Of a stretch of 11,462 bases of DNA, positions 1 through 5,621 are shown piece by piece (the first letter of the stretch is position 1; each line of letters begins with the position of its first letter). Position numbers and translations under genes: made by a program. The notes beneath the pieces are model-generated. The model was given only the letters and a program-made list of their open reading frames with translations. It did not search any database and was not told the DNA's origin. The stretch lies in contig CAJTOV010000120.1 in the NCBI GenBank assembly GCA_910577765.1, forward strand, positions 1-11,462. Direction: 5' to 3'. Source of the stretch: an uncultured Lachnospiraceae bacterium. GTDB taxonomy: Bacteria > Bacillota > Clostridia > Lachnospirales > Lachnospiraceae.

Positions 1-114
1 GCGGTATTCCGTCCATGGTTTATTGGAATCCTGAGGATTTTCATATTGGATATAGCCAATCACCTTACCCGGCTGGCCCTTGATATTGAGCAGTGTACCT
101 ACCCGGTAAAACAT
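1..114 (-). CDS. DUF4178 family protein, N-terminal 38 residues (partial)
   Basis: The first 38 codons of a gene that continues past the left edge of the window. The readable N-terminus begins MFYRVGTLLNIKGQPGKVIG, which resembles the start of DUF4178-type beta-rich domains. It begins at an ATG whose first base is 114, with an AAGGAGA ribosome binding site 6-12 bases upstream. Its start lies 15 bases beyond the stop of the speD-like gene, so the two are almost certainly one operon. Genes of this family are known to sit in clusters with AdoMet decarboxylase, spermidine synthase and DUF350 membrane proteins, and that context supports the call. Function is unknown. The assignment rests on a short fragment plus context; the open frame and start are clear, the family less so. 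Confidence 0.6.
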   Translation of the reverse strand, partial: MFYRVGTLLNIKGQPGKVIGYIQYENPQDSNKPWTEYR

Positions 115-129
115 ATTCCGTCTCCTTCT

Positions 130-465
130 TTAACCCCTGATATCACGCTGTATGGTCTGGATCCGAACACGTCCCGAACCAAATAAATCCTTAAGCATCT
201 GCGCAATCCCGTCCGCCACATCATCCCTGCATGAAAAAATATCCACTGCCGCATATTGATATTCCGGCCAGGTATGGATGGAAAAATGGGAAGTGGAAAT
301 AACAGCAAAATATGTAATGCCAACCGGTTCAAATTTGTGAATGCATTCCTCCACAATATTTGCGCCCACATATGCAATGGCTTTATGCGCCGCCTCCGTC
401 ACTGCTCCGGTATCGTCAATAAGCATAGAACAATCATATAAATCTGCAATAATCTGTATTGCCAT
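130..465 (-). CDS. speD: S-adenosylmethionine decarboxylase proenzyme-like protein (SpeD/SpeH, class 1b)
   Basis: A 111-residue protein of the short bacterial pyruvoyl-dependent AdoMet decarboxylase family. Family members self-cleave to form a pyruvoyl cofactor and make decarboxylated AdoMet, the aminopropyl donor for spermidine. The hallmark SHFSIHTWPEY segment is at residues 59-69. By family alignment the pyruvoyl serine is S59, the processing histidine H64 and the catalytic cysteine C79. Oddity: the residue just before the cleavage serine is threonine (T58), where the usual motif is Glu-Ser-His. Some members of this fold are known to have become ornithine or arginine decarboxylases, so substrate should not be assumed. 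The start at 465 follows only a weak AG-rich site (GGGTAAGAG). Its promoter is at 538-567, and a DUF4178 gene follows it in the operon. The family call is firm; the exact substrate is open. Confidence 0.85.
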   Translation of the reverse strand: MAIQIIADLYDCSMLIDDTGAVTEAAHKAIAYVGANIVEECIHKFEPVGITYFAVISTSHFSIHTWPEYQYAAVDIFSCRDDVADGIAQMLKDLFGSGRVRIQTIQRDIRG

Positions 466-537
466 TTTCTCTTACCCATCCATGATTCTTTTTGTAAATG
501 CGTGTGTATCCTTTGCCTTCACACTCCGGATTTTTTT

Positions 538-567
538 AGTATATCTCTTATGACAGATAATCGTCAA
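538..567 (-). promoter_or_regulatory. Sigma-A-type promoter for speD operon
   Basis: Read on the minus strand: -35 TTGACG (567-562), an 18-base spacer and -10 TATACT (543-538). This predicts a start near 531 and a leader of about 65 bases before the speD ATG. Confidence 0.7.
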
Positions 568-760
568 GCGTTTAAGTAAAAGTTTCTTATCAGAAAATAT
601 GGCATCATTAAACTTGCGGATTGTTGAAACCTGTGATACGATATATGAGAAAACAGATGGGAGCGGCAGCGGACCCATAGAATCATCTGAATGATCTGGA
701 TACATTTTATATGCTCTTATAGGCTCTGTCAGTGACCGGCTGTGGTGTGAACCGCGGCGC

Positions 761-784
761 TTCCGGTATTGACTGGGACCGGAA
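761..784. promoter_or_regulatory. Inverted repeat over the purE -35 box, candidate operator
   Basis: TTCCGGT (761-767) and ACCGGAA (778-784) are perfect 7-base inverted arms around a 10-base centre that contains the -35 hexamer. The position suggests a repressor site. It does not match the PurR box pattern I know, so the regulator is not identified. A second stem (728-739 with 763-773) could compete with it, but as this lies upstream of the predicted start it would act as DNA, not as leader RNA. Confidence 0.4.
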
Positions 785-797
785 AATCAGGTATGAT
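769..797 (+). promoter_or_regulatory. Sigma-A-type promoter for purE-purD
   Basis: -35 TTGACT (769-774), a 17-base spacer and -10 TATGAT (792-797). The predicted start is near 804, giving a leader of about 138 bases before purE. Confidence 0.7.
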
Positions 798-847
798 ATT
801 CATAAGATTTTTGGTATACAGATCTTTGAATTATAAGCTATGCTAAT

Positions 848-916
848 GGTGCGCGGAGAGCTTTGCAGGTACTCCCGGAGTCTCCCCGCACCGGATTCTG
901 GCAGATTCGGGAGTAC
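848..916 (+). promoter_or_regulatory. purE leader with two interlocking stems (candidate pseudoknot or RNA switch)
   Basis: Stem A pairs 848-859 (GGTGCGCGGAGA) with 881-892 (TCTCCCCGCACC) through 11 of 12 positions. Stem B pairs 869-877 (GTACTCCCG) with 908-916 (CGGGAGTAC) perfectly. The 5' arm of B lies inside the loop of A and its 3' arm lies outside. The two must therefore form an H-type pseudoknot or exclude each other. The structure ends 14 bases before the AAAGGAGG site of purE (928-935). It matches no riboswitch class I recognise; the purine, ykkC/PRPP and THF patterns were considered. Confidence 0.45.
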
Positions 917-941
917 ATTTACGAGAAAAGGAGGATGTGTG

Positions 942-1454
942 ATGGCGAAGGTCGGGATTGTAATGGGCAGTGATTCGGATATGCCGGTAATGGCCAAGGC
1001 AGCGGAAGTGCTGGATCAGTTTGGGATTGAATATGAGATGACGATTATTTCTGCCCACCGGGAGCCGGATATTTTCTTTGAGTGGGCCAAAGGGGCAGAG
1101 AGTAAGGGGATGAAGGTGATTATCGCCGGGGCCGGGAAGGCCGCCCATCTGCCCGGAATGTGCGCGGCGCTGTTTCCCATGCCGGTAATCGGGATTCCCA
1201 TGAAGACTTCGGACCTGGGGGGTGTGGATTCCCTCTATTCTATCGTGCAGATGCCTTCGGGGATTCCGGTGGCTACGGTTGCCATCAACGGAGGGGCCAA
1301 CGCAGGGATTCTGGCAGCCAAAATGCTGGCCATGTCCGATGAGGCGCTTCTGGGGAAGGTGAAGGAGTATGCAGAGACCCTGAAAGGGGATGTGGTGAAG
1401 AAGGCCAGGAAGCTGGAAGAGATAGGATACAAGGAATATCTGGCACAGATGTAG
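942..1454 (+). CDS. purE: N5-carboxyaminoimidazole ribonucleotide mutase / AIR carboxylase catalytic subunit PurE
   Basis: A 170-residue cytosolic PurE, the usual length, acting at the carboxylation step from AIR to CAIR in de novo purine synthesis. Visible motifs are GSDSD (residues 9-13, phosphate binding), SAHRE (37-41, with catalytic-site H39), AGAGKAAHLPG (62-72, with H69) and the GGANAG segment (117-122). Two positions differ from the textbook class I pattern: E41 where T is common, and K66 where G is common. I believe these are usual in Lachnospiraceae, but whether the enzyme uses N5-CAIR (class I) or CO2 with AIR (class II) is not settled by eye. No purK is in the window. The start at 942 is chosen because AAAGGAGG lies 6 bases upstream; the frame is open further upstream through the structured leader, but that part has no family similarity. 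purD follows after 42 bases in the same operon. Confidence 0.93.
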   Translation: MAKVGIVMGSDSDMPVMAKAAEVLDQFGIEYEMTIISAHREPDIFFEWAKGAESKGMKVIIAGAGKAAHLPGMCAALFPMPVIGIPMKTSDLGGVDSLYSIVQMPSGIPVATVAINGGANAGILAAKMLAMSDEALLGKVKEYAETLKGDVVKKARKLEEIGYKEYLAQM

Positions 1455-1496
1455 GGAATGCGAAGAAACATGGGCATCAAGAATGCGGAGGTAGAT

Positions 1497-2774
1497 ATGA
1501 AGGTACTGATTGTAGGAAGCGGCGGGCGTGAGCATGCCATTGCCTGGAAGGTGGCACAGAGTCCCAGGGTGGAGAAGATTTACTGTGCTCCCGGAAACGG
1601 GGGAATAGCCCAGGTGGCAGAGTGTGTGCCCATTGGGGCCATGGAGTTTGACCGGCTGGTGGATTTTGCCAGGGACAAGGAGATTGACTTAACGGTCATC
1701 GGCATGGACGATCCCCTGGTGGGGGGTGTGGTGGATGCCTTTGAAGCAGCCGGACTGCGGGTGTTTGGGCCCAGGAAGAATGCGGCCATTCTGGAGGGAT
1801 CCAAGGCATTTTCCAAGGATCTTATGAAAAAGTACGGGATTCCGACGGCAGCTTATGAGACCTTTACGGACCCGGACAAGGCCCTGGCGTATCTGGAGAC
1901 GGCCAGGTTTCCCATTGTGCTTAAGGCCGACGGGCTGGCCCTGGGCAAGGGGGTGCTGATCTGTGAGAATCCGGAGGAGGCCAGAAAGGGCGTCCGGGAG
2001 CTGATGACAGACAGAAAGTTCGGTTCTGCCGGGGATGCCATTGTCATTGAGGAATTCATGACCGGGCGGGAGGTGTCGGTGCTGTCCTTTGTGGACGGAA
2101 ATGTGGTGAAGATCATGAGCTCGGCCCAGGACCACAAGCGGGCCAGGGACGGGGACCAGGGGCCCAATACCGGGGGCATGGGGAATTTCTCCCCCAGTCC
2201 CTTCTATACGGAGGAGGTGGATGCATTCTGCAAGAAGTACATCTACCAGCCTACTGTGGATGCCATGAAGGCAGAGGGACGGCCCTTTACGGGAGTGATT
2301 TTCTTCGGACTGATGCTGACAGAGGACGGGCCCAAGGTGCTGGAGTACAATGCCCGGTTCGGGGACCCGGAGGCCCAGGTGGTTCTGCCCAGACTGAACA
2401 ATGATATCATTGACGTGTTTGAAGCCTGCATTGACGGAAGGCTGGACCAGGTGGAACTGGAGTTTGACAATGACCGGGCCACGGTGTGTGTGGTCCTGGC
2501 TTCCGACGGGTATCCGGTAGCTTATGAAAAGGGATTTGTCATTGAAGGTCTGGAGGCGTTTCAGGGCAGGGAGGATTACTATGTGTTCCACTCCGGGACA
2601 AAGCTTACCGAGACAGGGCAGATGGTCACAAACGGCGGACGGGTACTGGGAGTGACCGCCACGGGAAAGGATCTCAAAGAAGCCAGGGCCAAGGCTTATG
2701 AAGCGACGGAGTGGGTGAAGTTCGGGAATAAATATATGCGGAGAGATATTGGGAAGGCCATTGATGAGGCGTAG
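1497..2774 (+). CDS. purD: Phosphoribosylamine-glycine ligase (GAR synthetase) PurD
   Basis: A 425-residue ATP-grasp enzyme of normal length that joins phosphoribosylamine and glycine with ATP to give GAR, the second step of purine synthesis. Domains in order: the N-terminal domain with GSGGREHA (7-14); the ATP-grasp core with KADGLALGKGV (143-153), EEF (185-187), PNTGGMG (223-229) and the metal and phosphate site EYNARFGDPEAQ (283-294); then the C-terminal domain ending near 425. In the N domain GMDDPLVGG (69-77) replaces the commoner GPEAPLVAG form. The start at 1497 is chosen because GGAGGT ends 4 bases before it and MKVLIVGSGG is the family N-terminus; the frame extends 13 codons upstream without similarity. 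It sits 42 bases after purE and shares its GC-rich codon style. Confidence 0.95.
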   Translation: MKVLIVGSGGREHAIAWKVAQSPRVEKIYCAPGNGGIAQVAECVPIGAMEFDRLVDFARDKEIDLTVIGMDDPLVGGVVDAFEAAGLRVFGPRKNAAILEGSKAFSKDLMKKYGIPTAAYETFTDPDKALAYLETARFPIVLKADGLALGKGVLICENPEEARKGVRELMTDRKFGSAGDAIVIEEFMTGREVSVLSFVDGNVVKIMSSAQDHKRARDGDQGPNTGGMGNFSPSPFYTEEVDAFCKKYIYQPTVDAMKAEGRPFTGVIFFGLMLTEDGPKVLEYNARFGDPEAQVVLPRLNNDIIDVFEACIDGRLDQVELEFDNDRATVCVVLASDGYPVAYEKGFVIEGLEAFQGREDYYVFHSGTKLTETGQMVTNGGRVLGVTATGKDLKEARAKAYEATEWVKFGNKYMRRDIGKAIDEA

Positions 2775-2825
2775 GTGCCGGTCCTGGAATCAGGGAATTG
2801 TATAACCGGGGAAAGAAGGTGAAGG

Positions 2826-3338
2826 ATGAATCTGGATTTTCAAATCACAGATATGGCAGGGGCGACGCCGGAGCATTCGGCTGTAATTGTAAATTTTGTA
2901 GCATCGGTCCGTAAGCAGCTTCGCAACAGCACCTGTTTTGTATTTTCTGATAATGTTCAATATAAATGGAAGCTGGAAAATGGCGATACGAAGGTAGTAG
3001 TTCCCGATGCATCAATTAACTGCCGTGTAAAATTCAGGCGCGGAAATATGTTTTTAGATTCCCCGCGTTTTGTGATGGAAGTACTTTCGCCATCTACAGA
3101 AAAATATGACCGGACAGAGAAAATGGACATTTACCGCCAGCAGGAGATTGATGAATACTGGATTGTGGACTGGCGTGAGAGAAAAGTGGAAATCTATACC
3201 CTGGATTATGACAAGGAGATTCCCAAATACTATCTCTGGAAAACAATTACAAGGTCTAATAAGGACGCGTTAAAAATGATTCATTTCCCCAATGTGAAGA
3301 TTACGTTTGATGAGTTATTTGAAGAATTAGATATGTGA
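2826..3338 (+). CDS. Uma2-family (DUF820) PD-(D/E)xK nuclease-like protein
   Basis: A 170-residue protein of the Uma2/DUF820 family, which has a PD-(D/E)xK restriction-endonuclease-like fold. The family function is not established. Visible family marks are VVVPDASI with candidate metal ligand D61, FVMEVLSPST with E85, DR (95-96), K99, Y103 and the EYWIVD strand (110-115). An early H17 sits in a helix usual for the family. It is slightly shorter than the roughly 185 residues typical. The start has an AGAAGG-rich site just upstream. It lies 51 bases after purD with no terminator between, so purine-operon read-through is possible. Its AT-richer, less biased codons differ from purD, which hints at separate acquisition. 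The 40-base hairpin repeat begins 33 bases after its stop. Confidence 0.8.
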   Translation: MNLDFQITDMAGATPEHSAVIVNFVASVRKQLRNSTCFVFSDNVQYKWKLENGDTKVVVPDASINCRVKFRRGNMFLDSPRFVMEVLSPSTEKYDRTEKMDIYRQQEIDEYWIVDWRERKVEIYTLDYDKEIPKYYLWKTITRSNKDALKMIHFPNVKITFDELFEELDM

Positions 3339-3370
3339 CATAATTTTGTGATTATTATTGCCTGCAGGGT

Positions 3371-3410
3371 GGGCATCTTCTTGTCCGGCTATGCCGGACA
3401 AGAAGCATCG
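3371..3410 (+). repeat. 40-base hairpin repeat, copy 1
   Basis: Arms CTTCTTGTCCGGC (3377-3389) and GCCGGACAAGAAG (3393-3405) form a perfect 13-bp stem around TAT, flanked by GGGCAT and CATCG. It is identical over 40 bases to the copy at 11423 and 35 of 40 identical to the copy at 5541. There is no T-run after it on either strand, so it is not a standard intrinsic terminator. It lies just downstream of the Uma2 gene and upstream of the small-ORF promoter. Confidence 0.9.
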
Positions 3411-3420
3411 GAGTTGGTTA

Positions 3421-3449
3421 TTGACAAAATCAGTCTGTGCGGATATACT
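3421..3449 (+). promoter_or_regulatory. Consensus sigma-A promoter upstream of the small ORF and rtcB
   Basis: -35 TTGACA (3421-3426), a 17-base spacer and -10 TATACT (3444-3449): a near-perfect promoter with a predicted start near 3456. It begins 10 bases after hairpin repeat copy 1. It would drive the small ORF at 3492 and, by read-through of the leader, rtcB-prfH. Confidence 0.8.
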
Positions 3450-3491
3450 GGGTCTTGTAACCAGAAACCGCGTTTGGAAAGGAGGACAGCC

Positions 3492-3575
3492 ATGATGTAT
3501 TTTTATTTCACAGCCATGAATAGAATAGCAGCAGATAACAGAGAGAGGATTGTCCTCACGGAATATTACAGGTAA
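3492..3575 (+). CDS. 27-residue small ORF, possible leader peptide of the rtcB-prfH operon
   Basis: An ATG-ATG start preceded by a perfect AAAGGAGG site (3478-3485, 6-base spacing), 42 bases downstream of the -10 box of a consensus promoter. The product begins MMYFYFTAMNRIAADNRER and ends in LTEYYR. It is rich in aromatic residues at both ends and has no signal peptide or recognised domain. Its placement ahead of alternative hairpins, a terminator-like hairpin and rtcB is that of a leader peptide whose translation could govern read-through. It could also be an independent small protein. A small hairpin (GAGGA 3545-3549 with TCCTC 3553-3557) lies inside the coding part. Expression is supported only by the promoter and ribosome binding site. 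Confidence 0.55.
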   Translation: MMYFYFTAMNRIAADNRERIVLTEYYR

Positions 3576-3582
3576 GTCCGGC

Positions 3583-3670
3583 GGCAGAAGGGGAACAGGT
3601 CTGCCCGTCTTACATTCTTATCCGGTTATGAAGTTGGATGTAACAGGTTCGGGGTATCTGAACGGTTACA
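3583..3670 (+). promoter_or_regulatory. Structured leader between the small ORF and rtcB with competing hairpins
   Basis: A first hairpin pairs GGCAGA (3583-3588) with TCTGCC (3600-3605). Next, TTACATTC (3610-3617) can pair with GGATGTAA (3636-3643). Part of that 3' arm, TGTAAC (3639-3644), can instead pair with GTTACA (3665-3670), extended by GTTC (3647-3650) with GAAC (3660-3663). The last two options exclude one another. A terminator-like hairpin follows at 3685. The pattern fits transcription attenuation or a structured regulatory RNA. I see no tRNA or Y-RNA fold and no known riboswitch class. Confidence 0.4.
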
Positions 3671-3684
3671 GCAGGACAATCCGG

Positions 3685-3709
3685 CATCTCTGAAAAGGGG
3701 TGTTTTTTT
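3685..3709 (+). terminator. Terminator-like hairpin in the rtcB leader
   Basis: CATCTC (3685-3690) pairs with GGGGTG (3697-3702) through four Watson-Crick and two G-U pairs around TGAAAA, followed at once by seven T (3703-3709). The stem is short, so it may be a weak or conditional terminator. It lies 45 bases before the rtcB start. Confidence 0.45.
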
Positions 3710-3754
3710 GCGCCCATTTTTGCGGAGAGCACCGCAGAGGAAAGGATTGTATCC

Positions 3755-4915
3755 ATGAAAATTATAAACGGAGTCTATACATCTGCAAAAATTTTCACCG
3801 ATCAGGTAGAAGCATATGCATTGGCACAGATACAGATGCTGTGCGATCATGAAGCATTTCGGGACAGCAGAATCAGGGTCATGCCGGATGTGCATCCGGG
3901 GAAGGTGGGCACCATTGGCTTTACGGCCACTGTGGGAGACCGCATACTTCCCGGTGTAGTGGGAATTGATATCGGCTGCGGAATCACCCTGGCCCGCATC
4001 CGGCAGAAACAGGCAGAGTACCAGCGTCTGGATAAAGTGATTGGGGAACGGGTTCCTTCAGGGAGTTTCGTCCGGCAGAACCCCCACCGTTTTGCGGAAA
4101 CCTTTGACTTTACGGAGTTAGCCTGTGAATATGCCGTCAACCGGAAAAAGGCAGCATGCAGCATCGGGACCCTGGGCGGCGGAAACCATTTTATCGAAGT
4201 GGATGAAGATGAGGAAGGGTGCCTGTATGTGGCGGTCCATTCCGGCAGCCGGCATCTGGGGAAGGAGGTTACGGAGTATTATCTGCACCAGGGGCAGGAA
4301 TATTTGAAACAGAAAGGAATCCAGGTGCCCTATGAAATGGTATATCTGGAGAAGGAGCTGCTTCATGAATATCTGAATGACGTTTCCGTTGTTCAGGAGT
4401 TTGCTGCCTTGAACCGGGAGGCTATTCTGGATGAGCTGGCCCGGGGAATGAAGTGGAAGGTGGAGGAAGTGACCACATCAGCCCATAACTATGTCGCTGT
4501 ATCCGGTACGGAAAAGCTATTGCGGAAAGGGGCCGTATCGGCGCAGGCCGGAGAGCCTGTTGTGATTCCGGTCAATATGCGGGACGGAATCCTTCTGTGC
4601 CAGGGAAAGGGAAATGAAGACTGGAACTATTCCGCACCCCATGGGGCAGGGCGTGTTCTGAAAAGGAAGGATGTAAAGGAACATTATACGGTGTCAAGGT
4701 TTAAGCAGGAGATGAAGGGGATCTACTGTTCCTGCATTGGAAGCAGTACACTGGATGAGGCCCCCTTTGCCTACCGGGGATTAGAGGAGATCCAGGCAGC
4801 AGTCGGGGATACGGTGACAGTGAAGAAGCGGCTGAAGCCGGTCTATTGCTATAAAGACAGCGGAAAGAAGGTCAGGGAACCGGTTTCCGGACGGGAAGGG
4901 GGAAGGAGAGGATGA
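3755..4915 (+). CDS. rtcB: RtcB-family RNA ligase, PrfH-associated type (RtcB2)
   Basis: A 386-residue GTP- and Mn-dependent RNA ligase that joins 2',3'-cyclic phosphate (or 3'-phosphate) ends to 5'-OH ends. Metal and active-site residues can be placed: D72 and C75 in GIDIGCG, H145 in GGGNHFIEV, H162 in HSGSRHLG, H244 in SAHNYV, and the guanylylated histidine H296 in SAPHGAGR. The early segment reads MPDVHPGKVGTIG rather than the VHPGYG form of housekeeping RtcB. Length and this variant fit the short RtcB type found next to prfH. The tail after residue 375 is basic and glycine-rich. The stop overlaps the prfH start (ATGA), so the two are translationally coupled. Known members of this pair re-ligate 16S rRNA cut in the decoding centre, which is the likely job here. 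The site GAGGAAAGGA lies 10 bases before the start. Confidence 0.93.
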   Translation: MKIINGVYTSAKIFTDQVEAYALAQIQMLCDHEAFRDSRIRVMPDVHPGKVGTIGFTATVGDRILPGVVGIDIGCGITLARIRQKQAEYQRLDKVIGERVPSGSFVRQNPHRFAETFDFTELACEYAVNRKKAACSIGTLGGGNHFIEVDEDEEGCLYVAVHSGSRHLGKEVTEYYLHQGQEYLKQKGIQVPYEMVYLEKELLHEYLNDVSVVQEFAALNREAILDELARGMKWKVEEVTTSAHNYVAVSGTEKLLRKGAVSAQAGEPVVIPVNMRDGILLCQGKGNEDWNYSAPHGAGRVLKRKDVKEHYTVSRFKQEMKGIYCSCIGSSTLDEAPFAYRGLEEIQAAVGDTVTVKKRLKPVYCYKDSGKKVREPVSGREGGRRG

Positions 4916-5502
4916 TTTTGCAGATCAGCTCCGGCCAGGGGCCGGCAGAATGCCAGCTGGCAGTCAGTAAGCTGTATGATGCCTTGAAACGGGAGTATCC
5001 GGATATTACCCTGTTGTCCAGCCACAGGCCGGGAACCGGCGGAGGCTGCAGGTCTCTTTTATTCTCTACAGAAAATGATTTGTCTGGTCTGGAGGGAAGT
5101 GTACAGTGGATATGCCAGAGTCCCTTCCGGCCAAATCACAGACGGAAAAACTGGTTTGTGGATATAAGCGTCATTCCCGAAACAGAGGGTATAAACAAAG
5201 AAAAGAATATCCGTTTTCAGCGTTTTCACTGCGGGGGAAAAGGGGGCCAGAATGTGAATAAGGTTGAGACCGGAGTAAGACTGGTCCATATCCCCACCGG
5301 AATCACCGTAACCTCTACCTTAGAGAGAAGCCAGTCAGCAAACAGGCGGGACGCCATGAATAAACTGAATGGGATTCTGGAACAGAAGGAGTGGGAGGAA
5401 CGGCAGAAGCAGGTAAAAACGGCATGGCAGGAGCATACCGGTATTGTACGCGGTAACCCGGTACGTGTGTATGAAGGTATGGCATTTAAGCGGAAACTGT
5501 GA
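4912..5502 (+). CDS. prfH: Peptide chain release factor homologue PrfH
   Basis: A 196-residue class I release-factor homologue, the usual PrfH length, made of the peptidyl-hydrolase domain with a short N-terminal part and no codon-reading domain like that of RF1 or RF2. The GGQ tripeptide is at 111-113 within HCGGKGGQNVNKVET. The PrfH-type segment GSVQWICQSPFRP is at 62-74, followed by HRRKNWF. In the characterised system PrfH recognises ribosomes broken in the decoding centre and releases the stalled peptide, so that the partner RtcB2 can seal the rRNA. The ATG overlaps the rtcB stop (ATGA). A 119-base gap with hairpin repeat copy 2 separates it from the DUF503 gene. Family call is firm; the exact damage substrate in this host is inferred. 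Confidence 0.93.
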   Translation: MILQISSGQGPAECQLAVSKLYDALKREYPDITLLSSHRPGTGGGCRSLLFSTENDLSGLEGSVQWICQSPFRPNHRRKNWFVDISVIPETEGINKEKNIRFQRFHCGGKGGQNVNKVETGVRLVHIPTGITVTSTLERSQSANRRDAMNKLNGILEQKEWEERQKQVKTAWQEHTGIVRGNPVRVYEGMAFKRKL

Positions 5503-5540
5503 CGGGGGCAGGGGAGGCAGGCGTTAGAATTTGCGGGAGG

Positions 5541-5580
5541 GGGCATCTTTCTGTCCGGCTATGCCGGATAAGAAGGATTG
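5541..5580 (+). repeat. 40-base hairpin repeat, copy 2 (diverged)
   Basis: This differs from copies 1 and 3 at 5 of 40 positions. The stem (5547-5559 with 5563-5575) keeps the inner TGTCCGGC-TAT-GCCGG core. Of the substitutions in the stem, two leave G-U pairs and one leaves a C-A mismatch, so the hairpin is largely conserved. It lies between prfH and the DUF503 gene in the same orientation as the other copies. Confidence 0.85.
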
Positions 5581-5621
5581 GGCGTCCGCCCGATGTGGAA
5601 AAAGAGAGAGGTGATCAGTCT

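Larger units (their letters stand above)
466..941. other. Divergent intergenic region between speD and purE
   Basis: These 476 bases hold no gene I can support. They contain the speD promoter (minus, 538-567), the purE promoter (plus, 769-797), a dyad over the purE -35 box and a structured purE leader. A weak extra plus-strand promoter candidate is TTGCGG (614-619), 17 bases, TACGAT (637-642). A 77-codon minus-strand frame at 472-705 lacks a ribosome binding site, has no recognisable family and runs through the speD promoter, so I treat it as noise. Confidence 0.7.

Noticed and set aside
472..705. 77-codon minus-strand open frame in the speD-purE gap
   Set aside because: It has no ribosome binding site or recognisable domain, and it overlaps the speD promoter.
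728..784. Hairpin-rich stretch with pieces recalling the ZTP (pfl) riboswitch (GTGACCGGC, a GTGA-capped stem, CTGGGAC)
   Set aside because: The conserved ZTP segments do not match well, and the best promoter (769-797) lies within and after it, so most of the stretch would not be transcribed into the purE mRNA.
840..941. In-frame extension of purE by 34 codons
   Set aside because: It has no PurE similarity and covers the structured leader; the ATG at 942 has a perfect ribosome binding site and the family N-terminus.
3371..3410. Hairpin repeat as a CRISPR repeat
   Set aside because: The three copies are thousands of bases apart, with no spacer array and no cas genes.
3371..3410. Hairpin repeat as an intrinsic terminator of the Uma2 gene
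   Set aside because: The stem is strong, but no T-run follows on either strand in any of the three copies.
3576..3754. Possible tRNA-like or Y-RNA gene upstream of rtcB
   Set aside because: No cloverleaf, no proper T-arm or acceptor stem and no CCA end could be folded; the competing hairpins fit a leader better.
5499..5621. N-terminal extension of the DUF503 protein across hairpin repeat copy 2
   Set aside because: The extension is unlike the family, and the ATG at 5622 has its own site and starts at the conserved N-terminus.
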